Source: an uncultured Porphyromonadaceae bacterium
GTDB taxonomy: Bacteria > Bacteroidota > Bacteroidia > Bacteroidales > Muribaculaceae
Length of the DNA stretch: 58,368 nt
Direction: 5' to 3'
Assembly (NCBI GenBank): GCA_947176605.1
Contig: CAMWRH010000011.1
Coordinates: 1-58,368 of the forward strand
A program made the position numbers and the translations under genes. The notes beneath the pieces were generated by a model. The model made no database searches, had not been told where the DNA came from, and worked only from the letters and a program-made list of their open reading frames with translations. Each line of letters opens with the position of its first letter. Position 1 is the stretch's first letter. Of this stretch, positions 8,017 to 16,636 are shown one piece after another.

Positions 8017-9402
8017 TCATCGCCCGGTATGCCTCAGATGAGCCAGCGACACGACGAATGTCGTGCCCTCGCCCGGATACGAAAGCACTTCAAGCATCCC
8101 TCCGTGCAGGCGTATTATCTTGAGTGCCAGCGTCATCCCGATACCATACCCCTGAACTGCGCTGCAGTCGCCACCCCGGTAGAAGAGTGTGAATATCTTT
8201 TCACGCTCGCTTTCCGACATACCTTTGCCGGTATCTGAAAAGCGCACCACCACCTGCTCCGCGTTATTGGAGATCTGCACGATGGAGGTATGATTGGCCG
8301 AATACTTGCAATTGTTGTCAATAAGGTTCGACAGGGCGATTGAAAGCAGATACCGGTTGCCCCATGCGGTCACCATCCCGTCGTCGTCCTCATTATCGAG
8401 GGCATACACTATCTCTACATGATAGTCGGGATGCCCGCGCCGCATGGTTTCGGTTGTGTCAAGAAGCAGTTCGTCGAGACGTATCTCTTCCTGTTTTACG
8501 GTCTCGGGGCTGTAGTCGGCGCGCGCTATGTCGAGCAGGCCGTCGGTGAGGCGTGTCAGTCCGCGGGCATCGTTGAGCGCATTGGCTATGGCGGCTCTGT
8601 AATGCTGCGGAGTGCGCTCTTTCTGCAGGGCAAGGTCGAGCTCGGCTATGATGGCGGCAAGGGGGGTCTTCACCTCATGCGACACATTGCTCACGAAACT
8701 CTTCTGCGCCGCAAACGAATCCTCCAGGCGCCCCAGCAGTTCGTTGAAGGCCATGCTGAGTTCGTCAAGTTCGTCGTTCTCGGCCCTTACAGGGAGACGC
8801 CTGTCAAGATGCGCTTCGGTGATGTCGCCGGCTGTGTCGGCTATCGTCTTCACCGGCTTGAGCGCCGAGCGGGCCAGCATGTATCCCACGGCCACCAGCA
8901 GCGACAGCCCTATGACGAAGAGCAGCGTCAGTGTCAGCAGCAACCCGTGCATATGCTTATGGCCGTAACCGTCGTAGGCTGCCGCCGTCACCACATAGTC
9001 GCGCCCTCCGTAGCTGTAAAGCAACCCGATCCCCTGGTATTTGCCCGAATGTATGTCTACCTCCTTTTCGGCCAGAATGCGGTTGATCATCGCGCGGTCT
9101 TCCTTGATGATGTCGTTGTCGATGGCATCATGATAGAGCATCTCGAAATCGGGGGTATATACGGCCACTTCCACTTCATCTATAAAGGAGCGGTTGTTGA
9201 GATATATCGACTGCATGGTGGCGGCATCCACCTGCCCGTTGAGAAACAGGTGCGCCTTTGTGATGGCCTCTCCCTTGAGGTCGCGGGAGAATATCTGCGA
9301 GCGGTTATGGCGGCTGATCACGTATATGAGTGAGAGGCAAAAGAGGAATACGGCTGCCGTGGCCACGGCATTGCGCAATGTGAGTGAGGTGCGTATCTTC
9401 AT
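8017..9402 (-). CDS. two-component sensor histidine kinase
   Basis: The 461-residue membrane kinase has a first helix at about 10-29 and a periplasmic sensor region at about 30-150 with an acidic stretch (DAIDNDIIKED). A second helix (about 153-177) leads into a HAMP linker. The dimerisation domain carries the phospho-acceptor His in SNVSHEVKTPLAA (about residue 243). The ATPase domain has the N box NLIDNNCKYS and G boxes DTGKGM and GYGIGMTL. Its ATG overlaps the regulator's TGA (ATGA), so the pair is translationally coupled. mgtA follows downstream, which makes divalent cation sensing a reasonable guess. It is a classical kinase, not one of the hybrid type usual for polysaccharide loci. Confidence 0.92.
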   Translation of the reverse strand: MKIRTSLTLRNAVATAAVFLFCLSLIYVISRHNRSQIFSRDLKGEAITKAHLFLNGQVDAATMQSIYLNNRSFIDEVEVAVYTPDFEMLYHDAIDNDIIKEDRAMINRILAEKEVDIHSGKYQGIGLLYSYGGRDYVVTAAAYDGYGHKHMHGLLLTLTLLFVIGLSLLVAVGYMLARSALKPVKTIADTAGDITEAHLDRRLPVRAENDELDELSMAFNELLGRLEDSFAAQKSFVSNVSHEVKTPLAAIIAELDLALQKERTPQHYRAAIANALNDARGLTRLTDGLLDIARADYSPETVKQEEIRLDELLLDTTETMRRGHPDYHVEIVYALDNEDDDGMVTAWGNRYLLSIALSNLIDNNCKYSANHTSIVQISNNAEQVVVRFSDTGKGMSESEREKIFTLFYRGGDCSAVQGYGIGMTLALKIIRLHGGMLEVLSYPGEGTTFVVSLAHLRHTGR

Positions 9403-10085
9403 GGATTTACTGCGAGTATGAACCCTACGCCGGGCTTCGTGTGAATCAGGCGCACGTCGAAATCACGGTCGATTTTCTTGCGCAGATAGTTGATGTAGAC
9501 GTCGATGAAGTTGGTGCCTGTGTCGAAATGGGTGTTCCATACCTTTTCGGCGATATCCATGCGGCTTATCACCTTCTCCGCATTCTCCACCATATATGCG
9601 AGGAGGTTGAATTCCTTTGGGGTCAGGCGGATGTCGATGTCGGCGCGGCTGACGTGGCGTCTGTCGAGGTCAATCTCGATATCGGCATACGCCAGACGCG
9701 GACTCCGTGTCTCTTTTGCAGGGGCGCCCCGTCGCAGGAGCACCTTTATGCGGGCGTGGAGTTCGCGGAAATCGAAGGGCTTCACCATATAATCGTCGGC
9801 TCCGGAGTCAAACCCGTCGAGTTTGTCATCGGTAGAGCCAAGGGCGGTAAGCATCAGGATCGGCACCCCGGGATTAAGCGCCCTGATTTCGCGGCATAAT
9901 TCAAAGCCGTCGAGTTTGGGTAGCACGATATCCGAAATCACCAGGTCGACTCCGCCGGAGCGGAAGAGCCTCAGCCCCATCGCGCCGTCATAGGCCGTAA
10001 GAGTGGAGTAACCGGCTTCTTCGAGTCCGGCTTTGAGCAGGTCGGCTACCCGCTTCTCATCTTCTATAATCAGTATGCGCTCCAT
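9399..10085 (-). CDS. OmpR/PhoB-family response regulator
   Basis: The 228-residue regulator has a receiver domain (1-115) with the acidic pocket, phospho-acceptor Asp52 (VISDIVLP) and Lys102 (MVKPFD), and a C-terminal winged-helix DNA-binding domain (about 130-225). The frame is open upstream to 10139. I chose the ATG at 10085 because it gives MERILIIEDEK directly and because the promoter at 10109-10139 would start transcription near 10103, downstream of the longer start. It forms an operon with the overlapping kinase gene. Likely targets are its own promoter and the repeat array in front of mgtA. Confidence 0.93.
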   Translation of the reverse strand: MERILIIEDEKRVADLLKAGLEEAGYSTLTAYDGAMGLRLFRSGGVDLVISDIVLPKLDGFELCREIRALNPGVPILMLTALGSTDDKLDGFDSGADDYMVKPFDFRELHARIKVLLRRGAPAKETRSPRLAYADIEIDLDRRHVSRADIDIRLTPKEFNLLAYMVENAEKVISRMDIAEKVWNTHFDTGTNFIDVYINYLRKKIDRDFDVRLIHTKPGVGFILAVNP

Positions 10086-10108
10086 TACAGTGTGTGGGTT
10101 AGAGACGG

Positions 10109-10139
10109 CAAATTTACGAAAAATCCCCGGGACTCGCAA
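10109..10139 (-). promoter_or_regulatory. promoter of the two-component operon
   Basis: On the minus strand TTG (10139-10137), a 20-base spacer and TAAATTTG (10116-10109) match the Bacteroidetes consensus. The start of transcription near 10103 gives a leader of about 18 bases and fixes the start codon at 10085. The heptamer array at 10151-10220 lies 11 bases further upstream. Confidence 0.7.
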
Positions 10140-10150
10140 TTGGGGGGAGG

Positions 10151-10220
10151 TTTTAGGCTTTAGGCTTTAGGTTTTAGGCTTTAGGTTTTAGGCTTTAGGC
10201 TTTAGGTTTTAGGCTTTAGG
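10151..10220. repeat. telomere-like heptamer array, ten units
   Basis: Ten uninterrupted units of YTTTAGG (Y = T or C) fill exactly 70 bases between the two-component promoter and the end of the susD gene. Two further arrays of the same unit occur at 16460-16557 and 16616-16636. Such short-unit tandem arrays can change copy number by slippage. Confidence 0.92.
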
Positions 10221-10229
10221 CGGGAGGTT

Positions 10230-11975
10230 TCACCACCCTTCGTTCTGCGTAAGGCTCAGGTTGCGTTCCATCTCTACAAGAGGAATGGGCCAGAGTTCGT
10301 GACGCGGCTGATAGGAGCGGGTGTACATCAGGTCGCCGAATATGTCGGTGGCATCCTTTACCGACTCTTCGAGAAGTCCCCAGCGGCGCAGATCCCAGTA
10401 ACGGTGCCCTTCGCCGGCAAGCTCGAAGGCGCGTTCGCGCCTGATGCGCAAGGCCATCTCTTCACGGCTCCCTACGGCAAGCCATGACGGCCCGCTCCCA
10501 AGTGCGGGCATCCCTGCCCGCTCCCTTACTTTATTCACCTCGGCCATGGCTTTGGCCAAGGCCCCGCTCTCGTTATATGCCTCGGCCAGCATGAGCAGCA
10601 CATCGCCCAGACGTATCAGCGGGAATTCATACGGGGTGCGGGTGTATTCGCCCCAATAGCCGTCGAGGTTGCCGGTGGGTATCCATTTGCGCCAGAAGTA
10701 GGAGTTCCATCCTTCGGAGTTGCGCATGAAGGCCATGGCTTCCATCGGTGCACCTCCCTGCGTGGGATCGGCAAGCACAAACTGCTTGTCCATCGGATTG
10801 GATCCGGCATCGGTGCCGAGGTAATGCGAATACGGGGTAATCACGTTCAGGCAGAGGCGCGGGTCACGCAGGCGGTAGGCGTCCATCACTTTTGTGGTGT
10901 CGCATTCAAGAAGGTCGGTCACACGGGTGCTCCCCTGGTCGATGGCCACACTCATATAGCCGCGCCGGAGTGCAGGTCCCCCCGCATTGAATCCGGGGAA
11001 TACCTCATCCCAGTCGAAAGTGGATCCGTCGGCGTTCTCATACATGTCGACAAGTGTGACCGATGGCACTATGCAATTGGAGGCGATCAGACGCATGGTG
11101 GATTTATTGCCGTAATACCCCACTATGTTGAGCGCGTAGCCTGCCGTATTGCCGTCGATCGACTGGATGGAGAATATCATCTCCGGGCTGTGACTGCCGT
11201 TGTAGAGGCGGAAAAGCCCATCGTAATCGGGATGAAGCGAGTAGCCGTAGTCGGCGGTGCGGTTATAGACTATCTCTTCGAAGTCGGCTATGGCCTCTTC
11301 CCACTGCCGGTTGTAGAGATACACCTTGCCACGCAGCGCATATGCCGCCCCTTTTGTGGCGCGTCCGAGGTCGGCGCCGTCCCAGCTCACGGGGAGCAGG
11401 GCGACGGCATCGTCAAGGTCGTCGAGGATATGGCGGCGTATCTCTTCGGCGCTGCTGCGCGGAGCCGAGAGTGTGGCAAACTGCTCGTTGATATCGCAGC
11501 TTTCATCGTAATACGGCACTCCCCCCCAGCAGTTGAGCATCCGGAAATATGCCATTGCCCGCAGGAATTTCGCTTCTCCGGTCACATGGGAGATGGTGGT
11601 CTCTGCCACCGGCATATCCTTCACATTGCGTATCACTGTATTGCAGCGGTGCACAAGCTCGTAAAGATACTGCCAGTGATTCTGCACTCCCCCGCTGGCG
11701 GATGAGAATGAAACGCCTCGGGAGATGTCGGCCCACGGGGTGGTGCCGTCGGCTATGTCGCTGCACATGTCGAACGTGAATTCAAGGCCGAAACACCAGT
11801 CGGCCTTCATGGCCGCATAGAGTCCCACGGCGGCCTGACGTGCATGTTCTTCGGTCTGCCAGAAGGTGGTGCCCGACATCTGGTCGCCCGGCACATAGTC
11901 AAGGCGCTCGCAGGCTCCGCACAGGAGGGCGGCCGAGAGCAGGAGGGATATGGGTGAATATATGGTTTTCTTCAT
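10230..11975 (-). CDS. SusD/RagB family nutrient-binding outer-membrane lipoprotein
   Basis: The 581-residue lipoprotein has a signal ending LLCGAC, with Cys22 the lipidated residue. SusD-type features follow: an N-terminal helical repeat region (FWQTEEHARQAAVGLYAAM, YELVHRCNTVIRNV, GEAKFLRAMAYF) and the C-terminal RagB part with RRERAFELAGEGHRYWDLRRWG. It sits on the cell surface as the lid and glycan-binding partner of the SusC channel encoded directly upstream (107-base gap, same strand). The substrate is unknown. The esterase at the head of the operon suggests an acylated plant polysaccharide. No surface glycan-binding protein or glycoside hydrolase is adjacent. Confidence 0.93.
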   Translation of the reverse strand: MKKTIYSPISLLLSAALLCGACERLDYVPGDQMSGTTFWQTEEHARQAAVGLYAAMKADWCFGLEFTFDMCSDIADGTTPWADISRGVSFSSASGGVQNHWQYLYELVHRCNTVIRNVKDMPVAETTISHVTGEAKFLRAMAYFRMLNCWGGVPYYDESCDINEQFATLSAPRSSAEEIRRHILDDLDDAVALLPVSWDGADLGRATKGAAYALRGKVYLYNRQWEEAIADFEEIVYNRTADYGYSLHPDYDGLFRLYNGSHSPEMIFSIQSIDGNTAGYALNIVGYYGNKSTMRLIASNCIVPSVTLVDMYENADGSTFDWDEVFPGFNAGGPALRRGYMSVAIDQGSTRVTDLLECDTTKVMDAYRLRDPRLCLNVITPYSHYLGTDAGSNPMDKQFVLADPTQGGAPMEAMAFMRNSEGWNSYFWRKWIPTGNLDGYWGEYTRTPYEFPLIRLGDVLLMLAEAYNESGALAKAMAEVNKVRERAGMPALGSGPSWLAVGSREEMALRIRRERAFELAGEGHRYWDLRRWGLLEESVKDATDIFGDLMYTRSYQPRHELWPIPLVEMERNLSLTQNEGW

Positions 11976-12082
11976 TCGTGATCTGTGGCTAAGCGCCTTT
12001 CCGGTGAAGTCCGGGCTTGCATCCGCATGACGGGCTGTGGCGGAAAGGGGGTGATAAGTGAGGGGTATGATGCGGCAGGGAC

Positions 12083-15000
12083 TCAGAACGATACATTCAG
12101 TCCGACAGAATACTGACGTATGGACGGATACCCCACATTGGCCCCTATTTCGGGGTCAAATCCCGGAAAGCGCGTGATGGTGAAGAGATTATCTATGCTG
12201 GCATAGATCTTGAGGTTCTCCACGAATATCTTTCTGGTGACAGCGGCGGGGAACGTATAGCCGATCTGCAGGTTCTTGCATCTCAGATAGGCCGCATTGT
12301 GCACGAAGGCGTCGCTGGCGATATTGTTGCGACCGTCGGCGCTGTTGCGCAGTATCGGATAGGTGGAATCGTAGGGATTCGCGGGAGTCCACGCGTTGTC
12401 GGTGATATCCTTTATCAGCGACTGCCCCATTACGGTGACGAAGCGGAAGGCCTGGTTGTTGTAGTATACCGGATGATTGCCCACCCCCTGCAGCAGCATG
12501 CTGAAGTCGATACCGTTCCACACAAGGCCGAAGTTGGCGCCATAGCTGAATGTCGGCACGGTGCCGTGGCCTATCTCCACACGGTCGTCGGTATCGAGGC
12601 GCCCGTCGCCGTTTGCGTCGCGGTAGAGGAAGTCGCCGAGCTCGGGGCGCCGGTAAGTGGCGAAGTAGTCGGGATTCCGGTCTACGAGACTCTGCACGTA
12701 GTCGAGGTCGGCCTGGTCGCGCACGATCCGGTCAACGGTTATGACATACAGCTGGTTGATGGGTTTCCCTTCCTGGGTCTTGTAGACGCCGCTTATTGAC
12801 GACACGTCGCCCTGGAACCGCGTGACCTTATTGCCGACAAAGGAGAGGTTGATGCCCGCATGATAGGATACTCCCCCTACGCGGTCGCTCCACCGCAGGT
12901 CGAGTTCGAGCCCTTTGTTATTGACGGCTCCGGCATTCTGGTCGGGCACTGTGGATGTGCCGTGTTCGAGGGGGGCGGGAAGTGATATCAGTATGCCGCG
13001 CGTGTCCTTGTTGTATAGGTCGATGGTGCCGCTCAGGCGGTTGGCGAGTATGGCGAAGTCTACTCCTATGTCGGTCATGTAGGTCTTCTCCCATGTGAGC
13101 TGCGGATTGGCCAGTACTGTCTGCGCCAGACCTCCGGCTATATTGCCGTTGAGTATGTAGTTGGCCGTGGCGAAAAGCGACTGATACATGTAGTAACTCG
13201 TAGTGGCATTATTACCCAATGAGCCATAGGAGGCTCTGAGTTTGAGCTGGGATAGCCATTCCGAAGTGGCACTCATGAATTTCTCTTCCGAAATCCTCCA
13301 TCCGGCCGATACTGAAGGGAAGTATCCCCAGCGGTGTCCCGGGGCGAACCGTGAGGAGCCGTCGGCACGCATGTTGGCCTCAAGGAGGTAACGGTCGCCC
13401 CAGTTGAAGTTGACGCGTCCGAAATACGACCGCATGGCCCATTCGTTGTAGTTGCCGGTGATGCTGCCGTTGGTCATGCCGGCATCTATGGCTCCGAGCG
13501 ACGGGTCGACCAGGTCATATTTTATGTAGTAATCCTGGTCGTATTTGTTGTATTCCTGGCTCATTCCGGCAAAGAAGGATGCCTGGAGGCGGTTTAGGCT
13601 GAGGTCATACCGCGCCGTGAGTTCCGACGAGCGGTAAAGATTCCTGTAGTTGTAGCGGCGTATGTAGGTGCGCACCACCCCCTCGCGTATCAGCACCGGT
13701 CCGTCGGCGGTAAAGCGGTACAGGTCGCGGTCGGTGAGATGATGCTCTGTGCGGCGGTCCCAGTAGTTGTAGGCGAAATCTCCCTGTATGGTCAGCCCCT
13801 TGAGGGGAGTCAGCCGGGCATAGAGTTTCACCACGCTGCGACGTGTCACTGTAGGATAGTCAGTGTCGTAGAACCATTGGCGCCTGTAGGGATTGAAATT
13901 GCTTACGTTCTCCTCCTCCGGATTCTGGATTCCGCCGTAAAGGCCTGTCGCGGGATCGTAGAGTGTCATGCCGGGGACGGTGTTGAATGCGCCCGAGCCG
14001 AAAATCACGTCACCTCCGGCCGCGGCATTCTCCGAAGAGGGGTTGTTCTCGTCTATGTATCCGAAGAGGTTGGTGCCCAGGCTAAGCCAGGGTTTTACGG
14101 TAATGTCGATATTCGAACGCAGCTGGTACCGCTTATAGTCTGTGTAGTATATCATGCCGGGATTGTCGACATATCCCAGTGATATATTGTATTTTACGGT
14201 TTTGCTGCCGCCGGTGACCGAGAGGTTGTGGGTCTGCACCACCGATGGGTTGCGGTATATGTGGTCCTGCCAGTCGGTATTGGGATATATGGTGGGATTG
14301 CGCCCCGCGTCGGCACGCCATTCGTCGATCTTTCCCTGTGAGAAGCGGGGTGCCTGGCCGTTGGCTATCAGGGCCGCATTCTGGATCTCCATGAAGTCGG
14401 CATAGTCGGTCACCAGGTTCAGGCGCTTGGCCACGGTTTCAAACGATACGTTGCCGCTGTAGGTCACCCTTGGCGCACGCTCGGAGCCCTGGCGTGTCGT
14501 GACGAGTATCACTCCGTTGGCCGCACGCGAGCCGTAGATGGCCGATGAGGCGGCATCCTTCAGTACGGATATGCTTTGTATGTCCTGTGGATTTATATCG
14601 CTCAATGCTATGCCGGTCATCCCGTCGACCACTACCAGCGGGGCGGCATCGTTGAGTGTCCCCTGCCCGCGTATCAGGATGCTCTGGCTCTCGAAGCCGG
14701 GGGTGTTGCCTCCGGAATTCGTTACGGTCAGGCCGGGGGCCACTCCGGCCAGGGCGTTGGTGACATTGGTGACCGGGCGGTCCTCCTGTAATGTGGCATC
14801 TACGGAGGATACAGCTCCGGTAAGGTCTACTTTCTTCTGCGTGGCATACCCCACGACCACTACCTCATCGAGCACCGAGCGGTTGACACGCATCACAAAC
14901 GCATAGTCCTGACGCGACGGTGTGATTGACATCTCGGATGGCTGAAAACCTACGTAGCTCACCTGCAGCGTCCCTTTTTCGGGAGCGTCGGGCATGGTGA

Positions 15001-15280
15001 ATGCTCCGTCGATATCAGTCACTGTAATGTGGGAGGAATCTCCCTTTATCCGCACTGTGGCTCCTATTATCGGTTCTCCTTTCCGGTCGGTCACGGTGCC
15101 GGTGATGGTGCGTCGGGCTGCCGCCGCTGTGTTTTCCACCTCCGGGGGTGTGGATGCGGCTGCCGGAACATCGGCGTTCTGTGCCCCGGCCCTGAGGCCA
15201 AGGCACAGCGCCGGAATGAAGAGGATACACAGCCTGCCGGCCATGAATCTCCGTATTTGTGATGCGCCCGGATTACGCAT
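12083..15280 (-). CDS. SusC/RagA family TonB-dependent outer-membrane transporter
   Basis: The 1065-residue protein has a signal peptide (the first 35 or so residues), a carboxypeptidase-regulatory-like beta-sandwich (about 57-115, ITGTVTDRKGEPIIGATV), a TonB-interacting stretch (VVVVGYATQKKVDLTG), a plug domain and a beta-barrel ending in SVGLNVSF. It imports oligosaccharides across the outer membrane using TonB energy, paired with the SusD protein downstream. The start at 15280 overlaps the esterase stop by 8 bases, which implies translational coupling; an internal Met (MAGRLCILF, 15244) would also leave a signal peptide. Overlap of susC with an upstream enzyme gene is less common than the usual susC-first order. 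Confidence 0.95.
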   Translation of the reverse strand: MRNPGASQIRRFMAGRLCILFIPALCLGLRAGAQNADVPAAASTPPEVENTAAAARRTITGTVTDRKGEPIIGATVRIKGDSSHITVTDIDGAFTMPDAPEKGTLQVSYVGFQPSEMSITPSRQDYAFVMRVNRSVLDEVVVVGYATQKKVDLTGAVSSVDATLQEDRPVTNVTNALAGVAPGLTVTNSGGNTPGFESQSILIRGQGTLNDAAPLVVVDGMTGIALSDINPQDIQSISVLKDAASSAIYGSRAANGVILVTTRQGSERAPRVTYSGNVSFETVAKRLNLVTDYADFMEIQNAALIANGQAPRFSQGKIDEWRADAGRNPTIYPNTDWQDHIYRNPSVVQTHNLSVTGGSKTVKYNISLGYVDNPGMIYYTDYKRYQLRSNIDITVKPWLSLGTNLFGYIDENNPSSENAAAGGDVIFGSGAFNTVPGMTLYDPATGLYGGIQNPEEENVSNFNPYRRQWFYDTDYPTVTRRSVVKLYARLTPLKGLTIQGDFAYNYWDRRTEHHLTDRDLYRFTADGPVLIREGVVRTYIRRYNYRNLYRSSELTARYDLSLNRLQASFFAGMSQEYNKYDQDYYIKYDLVDPSLGAIDAGMTNGSITGNYNEWAMRSYFGRVNFNWGDRYLLEANMRADGSSRFAPGHRWGYFPSVSAGWRISEEKFMSATSEWLSQLKLRASYGSLGNNATTSYYMYQSLFATANYILNGNIAGGLAQTVLANPQLTWEKTYMTDIGVDFAILANRLSGTIDLYNKDTRGILISLPAPLEHGTSTVPDQNAGAVNNKGLELDLRWSDRVGGVSYHAGINLSFVGNKVTRFQGDVSSISGVYKTQEGKPINQLYVITVDRIVRDQADLDYVQSLVDRNPDYFATYRRPELGDFLYRDANGDGRLDTDDRVEIGHGTVPTFSYGANFGLVWNGIDFSMLLQGVGNHPVYYNNQAFRFVTVMGQSLIKDITDNAWTPANPYDSTYPILRNSADGRNNIASDAFVHNAAYLRCKNLQIGYTFPAAVTRKIFVENLKIYASIDNLFTITRFPGFDPEIGANVGYPSIRQYSVGLNVSF

Positions 15281-16442
15281 TCCTGAACAGTCGGGGTGCG
15301 AATATCACCAGGTAGTCGCGCCAGTTTGACCATATGTGTCCCCCATCGCTCTCATGATATTCGTAGGGTATCGACAGGGTGTCGAGTATCGAGCGGTAAC
15401 CCTGGTTGAGGTCGTAGAGAAAGTCGTCTTTGCCGATACCGATCCAGTAGAGCTGCGGAGCATCGGCAAACTGGCGGCGCAATGCCGCCACAAACTCCTG
15501 ATTGTCGGCCGATGGAGCACCGCCGTTCCAGCGTGCGGCGCCTGAGAAGATACCTACGTAATCGAATGTATCGGGCATCATGAGCGATGTGCGCAGCGCA
15601 TGGCCGCCACCCATGGAGAGTCCGGCTATCGCACGGTGCTCTTTGTCGGCTATCGTGCGGTAATGCGAATCCACATATCCGATGATATCCTTGAATGAGC
15701 TTTCGAATTTACCCTCTTCGGCGCGGGAGTGCTCCCCTTTGGGTTCGTACATGCCGGCGGATGTCTCGCCGGGTGCAGCGGCAAGATTGGCGTTGCCGTT
15801 GGGCATCACGAGTATCATGGGTTCTGCCTGGCCGGAGGCTATAAGGTTGTCGAGTATCTGCACCGCACGTCCCAACTGGCTCCATGCCTCTTCATCTCCG
15901 CCGGAGCCGTGAAGCAGGTAGAACACGGGGTAGCGCTTCTCCCCCGACTCTTCATATCCGGCGGGAGTATAGACGGTCATGCGGCGTTTCATGCCGAGTG
16001 TCGGGGAGTCGTACCATACTTTGGAGACGGTGCCGTGGGGCACGTCCTGCACCGCATAGAGGTCGGCATTGCCGCCGGGCACTATCACTTCGCTGAAAAG
16101 GGCGTTGATGTCGCGGGCGATATAGGCGTTGGCCGGATCGATGGTGCGCACGCTGTCGATGTTGAAGCTGTAGGTGTAGAGGTCGGGGCGCAGGGTGGGA
16201 GTGGTGACGGTCCAGTCGCCGCTGGCGGCGTCTTTCCGCATCGCAAGCGGTGTGGCGCCGAAGCCCGATACCTCGACTGTCTTTGCATTAGGCGCATGTA
16301 CCGACAGGGTGACGGTGGAATCGGAATTTACCTGCGGGCCGGAGCCGGCAGCCTGAAATCTGAGCGCTTCCTGGGCCGGCAGGAGGTGCGGCATGGCGAG
16401 AAGCATGGTGGCAAGAAGCCAGGGGCTGTAAGAATTTTTCAT
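15273..16442 (-). CDS. secreted esterase, CE1/feruloyl-esterase-like (esterase D fold)
   Basis: The 389-residue precursor has a signal peptide (about 1-23, ending LLPAQEA), an N-terminal immunoglobulin-like module (about 35-125) and an alpha/beta-hydrolase of the PF00756 type. The nucleophile elbow is GLSMGGG (Ser near 275), the oxyanion region HGSGGDE, and the catalytic His lies in GGHIWSNW (near 368). Bacteroidales enzymes of this architecture often remove feruloyl or acetyl groups from xylan-like chains; that substrate is inference. It is the first gene of the operon with susC and susD. A heptamer repeat array lies directly upstream of its start. Confidence 0.85.
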   Translation of the reverse strand: MKNSYSPWLLATMLLAMPHLLPAQEALRFQAAGSGPQVNSDSTVTLSVHAPNAKTVEVSGFGATPLAMRKDAASGDWTVTTPTLRPDLYTYSFNIDSVRTIDPANAYIARDINALFSEVIVPGGNADLYAVQDVPHGTVSKVWYDSPTLGMKRRMTVYTPAGYEESGEKRYPVFYLLHGSGGDEEAWSQLGRAVQILDNLIASGQAEPMILVMPNGNANLAAAPGETSAGMYEPKGEHSRAEEGKFESSFKDIIGYVDSHYRTIADKEHRAIAGLSMGGGHALRTSLMMPDTFDYVGIFSGAARWNGGAPSADNQEFVAALRRQFADAPQLYWIGIGKDDFLYDLNQGYRSILDTLSIPYEYHESDGGHIWSNWRDYLVIFAPRLFRNA

Positions 16443-16459
16443 GATGTGGTTATTTGGGG

Positions 16460-16557
16460 TTTTAGGCCTTAGGTTTTAGGCTTTAGGTTTTAGGTTTTAG
16501 GCCTTAGGTTTTAGGCTTTGGGGTTTAGGTTTTGGGGTTTAGGTTTTAGGCTTTAAA
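16460..16557. repeat. telomere-like heptamer array, about 14 units
   Basis: Fourteen heptamers in register run from 16460, mostly TTTTAGG, CTTTAGG and CCTTAGG, with GTTTAGG, TTTTGGG and CTTTGGG variants and a terminal CTTTAAA. The array begins 18 bases from the esterase start codon. It is more diverged than the array at 10151-10220, so it may be older. Confidence 0.88.
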
Positions 16558-16615
16558 TGCTCTTCCCTTCGCTGAAGCTCGGGCGCAGGACTACGAGGCT
16601 CGGCTTTGCATTGGG

Positions 16616-16636
16616 CTTTAGGCTTTAGGCCTTAGG
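16616..16636. repeat. short heptamer array, three units
   Basis: CTTTAGG, CTTTAGG and CCTTAGG follow each other here and overlap the 3' end of the pabA gene, whose last codons are therefore made of the repeat. The 58 bases between this and the larger array are unrelated, so one array may have been split by an insertion. Confidence 0.75.

Noticed and set aside
8029..9333. Plus-strand frames opposite the histidine kinase
   Set aside because: The kinase is supported by all HK boxes. The opposite frames show no domain.
10151..16636. True telomere or linear chromosome end
   Set aside because: The arrays are internal, short, degenerate and flanked by ordinary genes on both sides.
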